Shown: positions 7,089 through 14,872 of the stretch, in pieces | Numbering within the stretch: position 1 is the first letter of the stretch | Layout of the letters: each line of letters starts with the position of its first letter | Assembly (NCBI GenBank): GCA_019429255.1 | Contig: JAHYIY010000025.1 | Location: 1 to 35,256 of the forward strand | Length of the DNA: 35,256 nucleotides | Origin: Desulfuromonadales bacterium | GTDB taxonomy: Bacteria > Desulfobacterota > Desulfuromonadia > Desulfuromonadales > Geopsychrobacteraceae | Reading direction: 5' to 3' | Notes under the pieces: generated by a model | The model's database searches: none | Seen by the model: only the letters and a program-made list of their open reading frames with translations | Told to the model about the DNA's origin: nothing | Translations under genes and position numbers: made by a program

Positions 7089-7771
7089 TCCTCGTGCTGG
7101 GCGGCACCTCCACCACCCATCAGGTGGTAGCTGAACTGGACGAAGCGGAGGAGCAGCCCCTGATCATCAGCGTTGCCACCAACTACGGTCTGCGGGAATT
7201 CGGCATCCGCTATCCGGGACGGGTCATCCACACCCGTTTCAGTTTGGAGAGTTTGGCACGCTTTATCGCTGAACAGGGCATCACCCGGATCATCGACACC
7301 ACCCACCCTCACGCCAGGGAAATCAGCGCCATCGCTCGTCAGGTTGCCGAAGAGTGTGCGATTGCCTGCGAAGACCGGGTACGCCCGGTCGCCGAACTCG
7401 AAGTAGAACCGGGAATCGTGACCTGCACCAGCGCCGACGAGGCCGCCGCCTATCTGCAGAACTCCCCCCATCAACGCATCCTCTTCACCACCGGCAGCAA
7501 CAGCATTGACCGCTTCGCTCTTCTTTCTTCACGGGGTTACGCCCGCGTTCTTCCCTTTGAAGACTCCATCGCCAAATGCGTCGCCGCCGGATTTCCTCGC
7601 TCGCGCATCATCGCCCTGCAGGGGCCGTTTTCCACCGACTTTAACCTGGCCCTCTGTCGCGAGTACCGCATTGACTGCATGGTGACCAAGAACAGCGGGG
7701 AGGGAAGTGGCTTTGAACAGAAGCGGCAGGCCTGTCGGGAGTTGGGGATCGAGCTGGTGGTGATCGGGTAG
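7085..7771 (+). CDS. cbiJ: Cobalt-precorrin-6A reductase CbiJ
   Basis: CbiJ reduces cobalt-precorrin-6A with NAD(P)H. The 228-residue protein starts with the nucleotide-binding MILVLGGTSTTHQV loop and has the family-specific IIDTTHPHAREIS segment, ILFTTGSNSIDRF, and the C-terminal CMVTKNSGEGSGFEQKR block. The ATG overlaps the cbiH stop. It is the last recognised gene of the plus-strand cobalamin operon; a short unrecognised coding-like remnant follows. Confidence 0.95.
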   Translation: MILVLGGTSTTHQVVAELDEAEEQPLIISVATNYGLREFGIRYPGRVIHTRFSLESLARFIAEQGITRIIDTTHPHAREISAIARQVAEECAIACEDRVRPVAELEVEPGIVTCTSADEAAAYLQNSPHQRILFTTGSNSIDRFALLSSRGYARVLPFEDSIAKCVAAGFPRSRIIALQGPFSTDFNLALCREYRIDCMVTKNSGEGSGFEQKRQACRELGIELVVIG

Positions 7772-7836
7772 GGGGTCAACCATTTAAGAATGTCCCCAGG
7801 ATCAGATAACTGGGCGACCAGAACGCTGCAAACTGA

Positions 7837-8025
7837 TCTGGAACCGATAAAAAAGTTGCCGAAGTGCTACGCAAACGCAAACCGCTGGTGTTGAAATGTG
7901 TCAAGGCCAAAGGCGAGATTCCTGCTGGGAAACCAGAGAGGATTGAGCGTCCGGACCAGCTTGAAAGGCCGGGAGGATGTGGTGCCCCCGGTGGTGGAGG
8001 TTCGTCTGGGGGTAGTGGAAGGTAA
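7837..8025 (+). pseudogene. Unrecognised coding-like fragment after cbiJ
   Basis: Between stop codons at 7834-7836 and 8023-8025 an open frame of about 62 codons reads, among others, KKVAEVLRKRKPLVLKCVKA and then a Gly-rich tail with PGGCGAPGGGGSSGG. The charged, protein-like composition and the Gly-rich C-terminus suggest the 3' end of a real gene. There is no ATG or ribosome-binding site, and the frame is closed just upstream. I do not recognise the family. A small gene starting at an internal GTG or TTG is a weaker alternative. Confidence 0.3.
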
Positions 8026-8163
8026 ACATAGCAATGCCAGTTGTGCAAAAAATTAGAGTAACAGGTTTTCAGCAGATGCTCGGAATGTGCAGGAAAGGTC
8101 GTGACCTGATATCGGTGGGTTGGCCTGGTCCTATCCCGTCAGGCCCAAAGAAAGCGTAGAAAT

Positions 8164-8211
8164 CCGGGGGCATAATACCAATCAATGTCAAAATTGATAT
8201 TATACCCCCGG
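8164..8211. terminator. Strong hairpin between convergent cbiJ and cytochrome genes
   Basis: CCGGGGG (8164-8170) pairs with CCCCCGG (8205-8211), and the stem continues through ATAATA/TATTAT and ATCAAT/ATTGAT with small bulges around a short loop. The position between two convergent transcripts fits a bidirectional terminator. There is no long T-run on either side, so the function is inferred from the structure and place. The rest of 8026-8163 shows only a smaller GGCCTG/CAGGCC stem (about 8122-8145). Confidence 0.5.
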
Positions 8212-8269
8212 TATGTTCAGGCGAAGGTCAAACTCCTGTCTTCTCCCACGGCCATTTTCCGTCTGAACG

Positions 8270-8358
8270 TCACATTTCCTTAGGCACTCCTTCGCCGTAA
8301 GGCTTAACTGTATGGGGAGTGTTTGCCCAGTCCCTGAATTTTGCATGGCAGCCCAAGC
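8270..8358 (-). pseudogene. Out-of-frame 3' end of the cytochrome gene with a seventh haem motif
   Basis: Just after the stop codon of the cytochrome, the minus strand in another frame reads CLGCHAKFRDWANTPH and continues to a stop at 8270-8272, about 29 codons. CLGCH is a c-type haem attachment motif and the segment looks like a natural end of the same protein. The two frames join if one copy of the AAAT tandem at 8359-8370 is removed, giving ...GSNKCLGCH. It is therefore the detached C-terminus of the cytochrome and not a separate gene. Confidence 0.75.
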
Positions 8359-8370
8359 ATTTATTTATTT
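8359..8370. repeat. ATTT x3 tetranucleotide tract causing a frameshift
   Basis: The plus strand has three perfect ATTT units (AAAT on the coding strand) at the end of the cytochrome gene. Three units put a TAA in frame. Two units, or five, would keep the frame open into the CLGCH-containing C-terminus. Short tandem tracts of this kind are prone to slippage, so this is either phase variation, a fixed loss, or an assembly error. Confidence 0.8.
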
Positions 8371-9833
8371 GAGCCTGCGGCAACTTCGTTCCCCATTAAA
8401 TTTTTTGCAATAACTTTAGTGTCATCAGTTTTTTTCGGAGATTTTGCGAACATCTTGTCAGTTTTATTCACACCCGTCTCTGCTACCTGCCAGGGCCACT
8501 TGTTTTCCGCCGGCCACTCGGATTCAGGCAAACCGATCACCCGCCCTTCGGCGTCCAGACGGAAGGTGTGCTGATTCTTTTTCCCTGCAAATCCGGCGTC
8601 GTCTCCATCCCATCCGCGGGTGCCGTCCATGACGGCGGAAATTTTCTGCGGGGTGTCATAGTCGCTGTGGCAGGTAACACAGGTATCCACCAGCGATTCT
8701 TTGAGCATGAGCCCTTCGCCGTTTACGCTGTGAAGACTGTGACACTGTGTGCAGGACCAATCGGCTTTGGGTCCGAGCTTCAGATCAAAGGACATCTGAT
8801 GGTCTCCACGCCCCTTGCCGTCTGCGGAAACCCTCCTCCACGCTTTACCCCATGTCGGGACGATTGTCTCCACGAAATCTTCCACCTTGTCACCGGGACG
8901 GAAGCCCAGGGCGTCCCCCCAACGGTATTCCGGATCAAAATCTTTATGGGTAGCCGTGCGGGTATGGCACTGGGCGCATACGTCGAATTGCTGCGTCTTG
9001 GTGAGGTCATCGGGATTGACGATATTGCTCACCAGCGGGTTTGCAATATGATCACTGCCTGGTCCGTGGCACGATTCACAGCCGACACCGATGTCGGCAA
9101 TAATCTCGCCGGCTGTCAGGCTCGGGTCGGCTTCCCACTTCTCGATGTCATAGCCGGTGGCGTGGCAGCCGACGCAGTTATTCTGCCAGATGCGGTCGTC
9201 ATTACGGTCTATCCACCTTCCCAGCGGATTTTTTTCATTGGCACGGTCTTTTCTGAACTGCCACTTGAGAAGGCGGTTGCCTGACCCGTCACCGACATTT
9301 ACGACATAGGTCTGCCGGTTCGTTTTGCCGTGGCCGAAAACCATCACATCCGTTGTGTGAACTGCCGTTCCACTTTCGTTGAGAAAACGGGCGAGGAACT
9401 TCCCTTCCTCGTACTTGACATAAACACCGTCAACATCCGTGAGCTTCGTACCGTCGCTCAAAGAGAAGTCTTTGGTCCCGGATATCCCGGTATCCTCGTT
9501 TTTATCATAGCAAACCGGATTGCCTGGAGTGTCGCCGAATCGTTCAATCCAGAGACCAAACAGGTCATTTGTCTTGAGGCCGAAACTGTACAGATCGTTA
9601 AAGCCATTAAATGCCTCAGGATGCAGGGTTTCCCGCCATCCAGCGTAGGCTTCGGGGTGACATGCCTGGCAGGTATCGGCACCCACATAGGCCGCAAGAA
9701 CAGGAGTTTCCGGATCTGGCGTAGCGACCGGAGTGAACAAGCGCGAAGAACCGCAAGCGACCAGTCCTCCTGCCAGAGTCAGCGCTACGGCCAGTGCCGG
9801 CAACGATCTCCACTTTTTGTAAAAAACCTGCAT
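8361..9833 (-). CDS. Multihaem c-type cytochrome lipoprotein (frameshifted at 3' end)
   Basis: The 490-residue product has a signal peptide with lipobox LVAC (Cys27), so it should be exported and lipid-anchored. Six CXXCH haem sites are visible: CQACH (55), CVGCH (220), CESCH (252), CAQCH (286), CTQCH (361) and CVTCH (385). Segments such as CQACHPEAYAGW, NNCVGCHATGYD and GVGCESCHGPGS resemble cytochrome c554-type multihaem proteins of metal reducers. A seventh site lies just past the stop in another frame (see the AAAT tract). GGAGG lies 7 bp before the ATG. A sigma-54-type promoter lies about 135 bp upstream, next to a sigma-54 activator gene. The likely role is electron transfer across or outside the inner membrane; partners are not encoded nearby. 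Confidence 0.85.
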   Translation of the reverse strand: MQVFYKKWRSLPALAVALTLAGGLVACGSSRLFTPVATPDPETPVLAAYVGADTCQACHPEAYAGWRETLHPEAFNGFNDLYSFGLKTNDLFGLWIERFGDTPGNPVCYDKNEDTGISGTKDFSLSDGTKLTDVDGVYVKYEEGKFLARFLNESGTAVHTTDVMVFGHGKTNRQTYVVNVGDGSGNRLLKWQFRKDRANEKNPLGRWIDRNDDRIWQNNCVGCHATGYDIEKWEADPSLTAGEIIADIGVGCESCHGPGSDHIANPLVSNIVNPDDLTKTQQFDVCAQCHTRTATHKDFDPEYRWGDALGFRPGDKVEDFVETIVPTWGKAWRRVSADGKGRGDHQMSFDLKLGPKADWSCTQCHSLHSVNGEGLMLKESLVDTCVTCHSDYDTPQKISAVMDGTRGWDGDDAGFAGKKNQHTFRLDAEGRVIGLPESEWPAENKWPWQVAETGVNKTDKMFAKSPKKTDDTKVIAKNLMGNEVAAGSNK

Positions 9834-9967
9834 AAAACCTCCTTCTCGGTTGTGGCCGAATGTCTCTGCTTTCGGTCGGATTAAGCTCCGGGGTCGTATC
9901 TCTTTGACTTGTTGTGCAGTCCCTGGTCAGGTTCATTCAGGAACCGTGTAATCGGATTAAGCTTACA

Positions 9968-9982
9968 GCAAGAGCCGTGCCG
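9968..9982 (-). promoter_or_regulatory. Putative sigma-54 promoter of the cytochrome gene
   Basis: On the minus strand the sequence is CGGCAC-GGCTC-TTGC, matching the sigma-54 consensus TGGCAC-N5-TTGC with both invariant elements (GG at -24, GC at -12) at the right spacing. It points toward the cytochrome gene and leaves a leader of about 120 bp. The neighbouring regulator carries the GAFTGA motif needed to activate sigma-54 polymerase. Confidence 0.6.
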
Positions 9983-10186
9983 TCCTTTTCTGTGACGTGA
10001 CTCTTCGATCTTGCGCGCCGATCAGCTCTATTCAACCGGGAACGGGACAGACTTTGTGCGGGGGGTTCTAAATAAGGAGAAGCGGCCGGGAGATTGAAAT
10101 TGAGGACACTACGTGATTGGGCGAAGGTCTGTTTTGATGTTTCATCGGAAGAAGCAGCACGGATACCCTGTCGTTCTGAGAAAAAA

Positions 10187-10222
10187 TGTCTGATCTGGAC
10201 AATTAGCTATGTCATTTTGACA
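10187..10222. promoter_or_regulatory. Possible activator binding sites (TGTC/GACA pairs)
   Basis: Two inverted half-site pairs lie close together: TGTC-N7-GACA at 10187-10201 and TGTC-N5-GACA at 10210-10222. They sit about 205-250 bp upstream of the sigma-54 site, a usual distance for enhancer elements of NtrC-type activators. The rest of 9834-10267 shows no gene. Sequence-only suggestion; the different spacers weaken it. Confidence 0.3.
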
Positions 10223-10267
10223 AAAATTTGAGGTTCAGATGGGAAAATGTCAGTAAAGTGGGCGGTT

Positions 10268-11608
10268 CTACTCTGCTCCGAGCTTGCGGTAGAGGGTTTT
10301 GAGCCCGATTCCGAGGATGCGTGCCGTCTCTGTCTTGTTGCCGCCGGTTCGGGTCAGTGTTCGCTGGATCGCGGCCCGCTCGATCTCGTCGAGTCCGTGA
10401 GTACCGTCGAGCAACGGCTCATCGCTGCTGGGGACGCTAGGTCCGCGCACATGGTGGGGCAGGTCCACCAGCAGGATTCGCTCGCCGGCACCGGTGATCA
10501 CCAGTTCCTCGATCAGGTTGCGGAGTTCACGGACATTGCCGGGCCAGGGATGGGCGCGCAGCGCATCCATAACCCCTCTGCCGAGTGCCGGAGCTGCCGG
10601 AAGTTCATAACGATGCGCAAGCTCCTCCAGGAAGTGGTTCACGAGAGGCGAAATGTCGTCGATCCTGTCCCGGAGAGGGGGGATGTCAATGGTGACGACC
10701 TTAAGGCGGTAATACAGGTCCTCGCGGAATCCTCCCTCCTGGATCATCCGCTCGAGGTCGCGGTTTGTCGCCGCCACAAGTCGCACATCCACCTTGAGAG
10801 AGGTCGACCCGCCGACCCGTTCCACTATCTGGTCCTGCAGTACGCGCAGGATCTTGGTCTGAATAATCGGTGAGAGGTCGCCGATCTCATCGAGAAACAG
10901 GGTGCCGCCGTTCGCCTGCTCTATTTTGCCGGCACGAGGGCGTACCGCGCCGGTAAAGGCCCCCTTCTCGTGCCCGAAAAGCTCGCTTTCCGCGAGCGAC
11001 TCAGTGATTGCAGCGCAGTTGACGATGACGAGGGGACCGGTTCGGCGCCGGCTGGCGCGGTGAAGTTGCCGTGAAACGAGTTCCTTGCCGGTTCCGGACT
11101 CCCCTCGAACCAGAACCGTCGCGTCCGTTCCGGCCACTACCGCGACGCGCTGCAGAACTTTGCGGATCGGGTCCGACTGGCCGATAAGGGGCGATTCTGC
11201 CGGCGGGACCGGGGAAACGATCTCGCCGTGGCGGCGACAGTTGCCGATGACTCGATCGAGAGTGCGAGCGAGATGGTCGAAACTAACGGGCTTCGCAAAG
11301 TAGTCTGCAGCCCCTTCACGCATGGCCTCGACCGCGACATTGACGCTCCCGTATCCAGTGATGACGACAACCGGTAGCCCGGGACGGATCTGGCGCACCT
11401 TGCGAAGAAGGCCGATGCCGCTCATGCCCCCCATGAGAACATCGGTCACCAGCACGTCAAGCGGTGCACCCAACGTCAGGGTGAGGGCCTCCTCGGCGGA
11501 TGCAGCTGTCGTCACCTCGAAGCCGTCCTGACGAAGTCCGCGCGTCATCGCCTTGCGCGTTGAAGCATCGTCATCAACAAAGAGAACTCGCCCTCGAACA
11601 CCGGCCAT
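10268..11608 (-). CDS. NtrC-family sigma-54-dependent response regulator
   Basis: The 446-residue protein has a receiver domain (1-120, phosphoacceptor Asp56 in LVTD, Lys106), an AAA+ domain with Walker A GESGTGKE (169-176), the sigma-54-contacting GAFTGA loop (216-221) and Walker B LFLDEIGDL, and a Fis-type helix-turn-helix at the C-terminus (KTETARILGIGLKTLYRKL). It should activate sigma-54 promoters after phosphorylation by the adjacent kinase. The ATG at 11608 is chosen because GGAGG lies 8 bp upstream and the receiver domain then begins normally; the open frame to 11914 is an upstream artefact inside the kinase gene. It starts 31 bp after the kinase stop, so both are co-transcribed. Likely target: the cytochrome gene downstream. 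Confidence 0.93.
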   Translation of the reverse strand: MAGVRGRVLFVDDDASTRKAMTRGLRQDGFEVTTAASAEEALTLTLGAPLDVLVTDVLMGGMSGIGLLRKVRQIRPGLPVVVITGYGSVNVAVEAMREGAADYFAKPVSFDHLARTLDRVIGNCRRHGEIVSPVPPAESPLIGQSDPIRKVLQRVAVVAGTDATVLVRGESGTGKELVSRQLHRASRRRTGPLVIVNCAAITESLAESELFGHEKGAFTGAVRPRAGKIEQANGGTLFLDEIGDLSPIIQTKILRVLQDQIVERVGGSTSLKVDVRLVAATNRDLERMIQEGGFREDLYYRLKVVTIDIPPLRDRIDDISPLVNHFLEELAHRYELPAAPALGRGVMDALRAHPWPGNVRELRNLIEELVITGAGERILLVDLPHHVRGPSVPSSDEPLLDGTHGLDEIERAAIQRTLTRTGGNKTETARILGIGLKTLYRKLGAE

Positions 11609-11639
11609 TTCTGAATCCTCCATAGATAAAACCTGATAC

Positions 11640-13247
11640 CTAAGCCGTATCGCAACCCGCTGCCGGGGCGCAATCCCGGAGGGTAACCATGAAGGCCGCA
11701 CCGCCCAGATCTTGCGCATCCCCAACATCGAGAGAACCACCGCAGTCCTGAAGAATGTGTTCCACAATTGCAAGCCCCATACCAGTGCCATCCGGGTGCG
11801 TCGTAAAAAAGGGTTCCCGTATCCGTTGGCGCATCGCCTGCGGAACACCGGGTCCGGAGTCCTCGACGAAAATCCGGACCCGTTCCGAGTCAAGAAAGGC
11901 CCGGACGCGCACACGACCTCCGTGCGGAGTGACCTTCACGGCGTTACTCACGAGATTGGTCAGGATCTGGCGGATGTGGTTTGCGTGGGCGGGAAGCAAA
12001 CGAACCTCAGGCGCGATTTGCTTCTCGATTACCACCCCCGCGTGCCTGGCTTCGGCCCCCATCAGAAAAATCGCAGATTCGACGACCGGTCCGAGCGGCT
12101 CGGGATCCGGCTTTGGCATGGGTCGCCGAACGCGCGCCATAAATTGATTCAGCGTCTCCACGATCCGCTGCACCTCCCGGTTCATGTCGCCGAACAGTTC
12201 GCCAATCTCTTCGTCATCGCCGCCACCGCGCCGTAGACTGCGCCCCAGCAGCTGCAGGTGCAAGGCCATGGCGTTCAAGGGCGTCCGAATCTCGTGCGCG
12301 ATTTCGACCGAGACGGTCCCCATGGCCGAGAGGTGTTCCAAATGCATGAGATTCGAGTAGACCAGGTCGAGTTCACCACTCAGGGAATCGATCCTTTGCG
12401 TCCCCTCACGTACCCGATTTTCGAGTTCTGCACGGGCTTCGCGCAGCCGACCGGCCATAGTGATGAATGAGGCGTGAAGGATCGCAATCTCGTTCTCCCC
12501 CCGCGGCCCGTGAAGATGTTGGAAGTCGCCCCCTTCCAGACTCCGGATGTCCGACTCGAGCCGCGCCAGCGGCTGGCGAACCAGCACTCGGAAGAGCCCC
12601 CAGAAGGACAAAAGAGAAGCGAGCACCACTGCCACCGCCAACCAGACGAAGGAGATATGCCTGCGAGTGAGTTCAGCATAGAAGGGGGTGAGTTCGAGAG
12701 ACATGAGCAGCATCCCAAGGATCTCCTGGCGCGAATCGTGGCAACGCCGGCATGCGCTCCCGTTCGTGATCGGAAATCCCTCGTGATAAACCGGCTGACC
12801 ATTCCTCGATGTGTACTCTCGGCTTTCAGAGTGGATTCCACCCGCCGTGTGGCAACCTCCGCATACCTGCTCAGTCGTCGGGTCGAAGAGCTTTCCGATC
12901 TCCTCCGGGTGATGAGAAAAAGCGACCCGCCCGTTGGCTGCGACGACCAGGATGTCATGGATATCCGGAAGCTCGACAAGATTCCGCGCCAGGTAGTCCT
13001 CGTGAACCGGGAACTTGTCCGGATCGACCGCTTCGAAACTGCGGAGGACAAGGTTGGCCGTCAACGCCGATTTGGATTGCAGTTCCGCTTGCCATCGTGC
13101 CACGATGCCGGTATCGCGCCACACGTTGACAACTGCGAGCACCGCCACAAGAAGAGCCGCTGTGGCGATTGTCATTCGCACGGTGATCGAATTCTTCAGT
13201 TTCAAAGGAATCTCGCCCTGATAACTGATAACAATATCGTTAAACAA
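11640..13247 (-). CDS. Sensor histidine kinase with di-haem c extracytoplasmic domain
   Basis: The 535-residue protein has a first membrane segment at about 26-43, an extracytoplasmic region of about 155 residues, a second membrane segment at about 200-219, a HAMP-like linker, a coiled coil, a dimerisation H-box (AHEIRTPLNAM, His318) and an HATPase_c domain with NLVSNAVKVTPHGG, EDSGPGVP and GTGMGLAIVEHI. The sensor region contains two haem c attachment motifs, CGGCH (129-133) and CRRCH (156-160), so haem is probably bound on the periplasmic side and used to sense redox state or a gas. The start is uncertain: TTG at 13247 follows GGGAGGGG, while in-frame TTG 13205 and ATG 13175 are alternatives. 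It is 30 bp downstream of bluB. Confidence 0.9.
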   Translation of the reverse strand: MFNDIVISYQGEIPLKLKNSITVRMTIATAALLVAVLAVVNVWRDTGIVARWQAELQSKSALTANLVLRSFEAVDPDKFPVHEDYLARNLVELPDIHDILVVAANGRVAFSHHPEEIGKLFDPTTEQVCGGCHTAGGIHSESREYTSRNGQPVYHEGFPITNGSACRRCHDSRQEILGMLLMSLELTPFYAELTRRHISFVWLAVAVVLASLLSFWGLFRVLVRQPLARLESDIRSLEGGDFQHLHGPRGENEIAILHASFITMAGRLREARAELENRVREGTQRIDSLSGELDLVYSNLMHLEHLSAMGTVSVEIAHEIRTPLNAMALHLQLLGRSLRRGGGDDEEIGELFGDMNREVQRIVETLNQFMARVRRPMPKPDPEPLGPVVESAIFLMGAEARHAGVVIEKQIAPEVRLLPAHANHIRQILTNLVSNAVKVTPHGGRVRVRAFLDSERVRIFVEDSGPGVPQAMRQRIREPFFTTHPDGTGMGLAIVEHILQDCGGSLDVGDAQDLGGAAFMVTLRDCAPAAGCDTA

Positions 13248-13277
13248 ATCACAACCTATGCCCCTCCCTTTGCCGCG

Positions 13278-13985
13278 TCAAGCAAATCCTCCCCCTGCCG
13301 GATCGATAGACTGTCCCCAGCGATCAGTAAAAACAAGCTCTTCCAGCGGCAGGCGGGGTTGCCAACCGGCTGTTTCCAATTCGGGTTTGTTAAAAAAGAA
13401 ATCGGTATAGCCAAGGCATAAATAGGCGACGGGGACGATCCTTGCCGGGATATCCAGGATCTCCTTGAGGCGTTGCTCATGCAGGATGCTGACCCAGCCG
13501 ACACCGATATTTTCAGCCCGCGCCGCCAGCCACAGATTCTGGACGGCACAGACGCAGCTGTAGAGATCCATCGTTTCCACATGCGTGCGACCGATTACCA
13601 CCGGCCCGGTGCGCTCACGATCACAGGTAACGCAGATATTGATCGGCGCTTCACGAATACCTTCCAACTTGAATCCCTGATAGGCACTGCGGCGAAGCGG
13701 ATCAAACATCTCTGCCGCTTCGCGGTTCGCTTGCGCGAAGTCATTGTATACCGACTGTTTGATGTCGGGATCTTTGATGACGACAAAATTCCACGGCTGC
13801 ATGAAGCCCACCGACGGAGCATGATGGGCGGCGTTCAGAATCCGGCCCAATACCTCATCAGGTACGTCATCCGGTTTGAATTGACCGCGCACATCCCTGC
13901 GGCTGAAAATCGCCTTGAACAGGCCTTTTTTTTCTTTGGCAGAAAATACGTCTTCGGCTTGCAGATGGGATTTGATTTTATCCAT
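13278..13985 (-). CDS. bluB: 5,6-dimethylbenzimidazole synthase BluB
   Basis: BluB breaks down reduced FMN with oxygen to make 5,6-dimethylbenzimidazole, the lower ligand of B12. The 235-residue nitroreductase-fold protein shows the BluB-specific pattern: RRDVRGQF (with the Asp at about residue 31), AAHHAPSVGFMQPWNFV, LEGIREAPINICVTCDRERTGP, DLYSCVCAVQNLWLAARAENIGVGWVSI and LCLGYTD. General nitroreductases lack the CVTCDR block. It follows cbiC on the same strand. The enzyme needs molecular oxygen, which is unexpected in an otherwise anaerobic-type cobalamin cluster. Confidence 0.9.
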   Translation of the reverse strand: MDKIKSHLQAEDVFSAKEKKGLFKAIFSRRDVRGQFKPDDVPDEVLGRILNAAHHAPSVGFMQPWNFVVIKDPDIKQSVYNDFAQANREAAEMFDPLRRSAYQGFKLEGIREAPINICVTCDRERTGPVVIGRTHVETMDLYSCVCAVQNLWLAARAENIGVGWVSILHEQRLKEILDIPARIVPVAYLCLGYTDFFFNKPELETAGWQPRLPLEELVFTDRWGQSIDPAGGGFA

Positions 13986-14048
13986 GATCGATTCATTCCT
14001 GAAGTCAGATTTGCTGGTGGTTAATGGGGAATGGTGGATATGCCGGGA

Positions 14049-14678
14049 TTATTCAGCTGACAAGAGATCATTCAGCACCACCAGCAGCCCGTTGATCACT
14101 GTGGCGGCGCAGGGGCTGCCGCCCTTGGGACCGCGATTGGTGACGTGGGGGATAGTGGTTTGGCGCAGCAGATCCTTGGATTCTTCGGCCTTGACGAACC
14201 CCACCGGCAGTCCGGCAACAAAGGCGGGCTGCATTCTGCCGGTGGCGGTGAGTTCCAGCAGTTTCAAGAGCGCGGTGGGGGCGTTGCCGATGGCGAAGAT
14301 GGCGTCGGGGTAGCGTTCGGCGGCGTAGAGCATGGCGGTTTCGGCGCGGGTCAGGTTGTCGGCAGCGGCGCGGGTCAGCACGTCCGGCTGGCTGATGAAG
14401 CAGTGCACCTGATTGCCATAGCTCTGCAGGTAGCGGCGGGTAATCCCGACCCGCACCATTTCCACATCACAGATGATGGGTGCGCCACGACGCAGGGCCG
14501 CAACGCCCGCTTCTATAGCGCCGGGCAGGATGCAGGTCAACTCGGCGAATGCCGTATCGCCGGTGGTGTGAATCAGTTTGCGGGCGATGACTTGCTCAGC
14601 GCTGTTAAAGCGGCTGAGGTCGGTTGCAGAGTCGATGATGGCGAAGCTGTCTTGCTCTATCTGTAGGCCTTTGTCCAT
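14049..14678 (-). CDS. cbiC: Cobalt-precorrin-8 methylmutase CbiC
   Basis: CbiC moves the methyl group from C11 to C12 to form cobyrinate. The 209-residue protein has the catalytic histidine in RKLIHTTGD (His37), ICDVEMVRVGI, FAIGNAPTALLKLLEL, GLPVGFVKAEESK and the end motif NRGPKGGSPCAATVING. The ATG at 14678 is preferred because GGAG lies 6 bp upstream; an ATG at 14690 is in frame but has no ribosome-binding site. A GTAA-ended repeat (14721-14872) sits between it and the upstream gene cbiA. Confidence 0.95.
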   Translation of the reverse strand: MDKGLQIEQDSFAIIDSATDLSRFNSAEQVIARKLIHTTGDTAFAELTCILPGAIEAGVAALRRGAPIICDVEMVRVGITRRYLQSYGNQVHCFISQPDVLTRAAADNLTRAETAMLYAAERYPDAIFAIGNAPTALLKLLELTATGRMQPAFVAGLPVGFVKAEESKDLLRQTTIPHVTNRGPKGGSPCAATVINGLLVVLNDLLSAE

Positions 14679-14720
14679 TGCATGCTCCATGTTCTATGTT
14701 TTTTGGTGGATGCGATTATC

Positions 14721-14872
14721 GTAACTATTCAGCTTCGTAGCGAGAGCCTATCAATTGGCATATTTTCACTTGCGAAAATGAACTCGCTTCGCTTAAACAA
14801 ATTTCCGCAGCGTTCAAACATACCAATTGCAGGCTCATTGCTGAGTTGTTTCTCAAGATGCTGAACAGTTAC
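14721..14872. mobile_element. MITE-like element, copy E, different core with the same ends
   Basis: The ends GTAACTATTCAGC (14721-14733) and GCTGAACAGTTAC (14860-14872) are inverted repeats with a single mismatch and match the ends of copies A-D. Flanks CGATTATC and GCATTATC share six of eight positions, consistent with a decayed 8-bp target duplication. The interior is unrelated to the other copies but also folds: GAGCCTATCAATTGG pairs with CCAATTGCAGGCTC, and TTTTC/GAAAA forms a small hairpin. It lies in the 200-bp gap between cbiA and cbiC and has no coding capacity. Confidence 0.75.

Noticed and set aside
7776-8048. 90-codon proline-rich minus-strand frame after cbiJ
   Set aside because: It is the complement of the Gly-rich plus-strand fragment and has no ribosome-binding site or recognisable domain.
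10268-11914. 548-residue version of the sigma-54 activator
   Set aside because: The first 102 residues overlap the 3' end of the kinase gene in another frame and are not conserved; a good ribosome-binding site marks the ATG at 11608.
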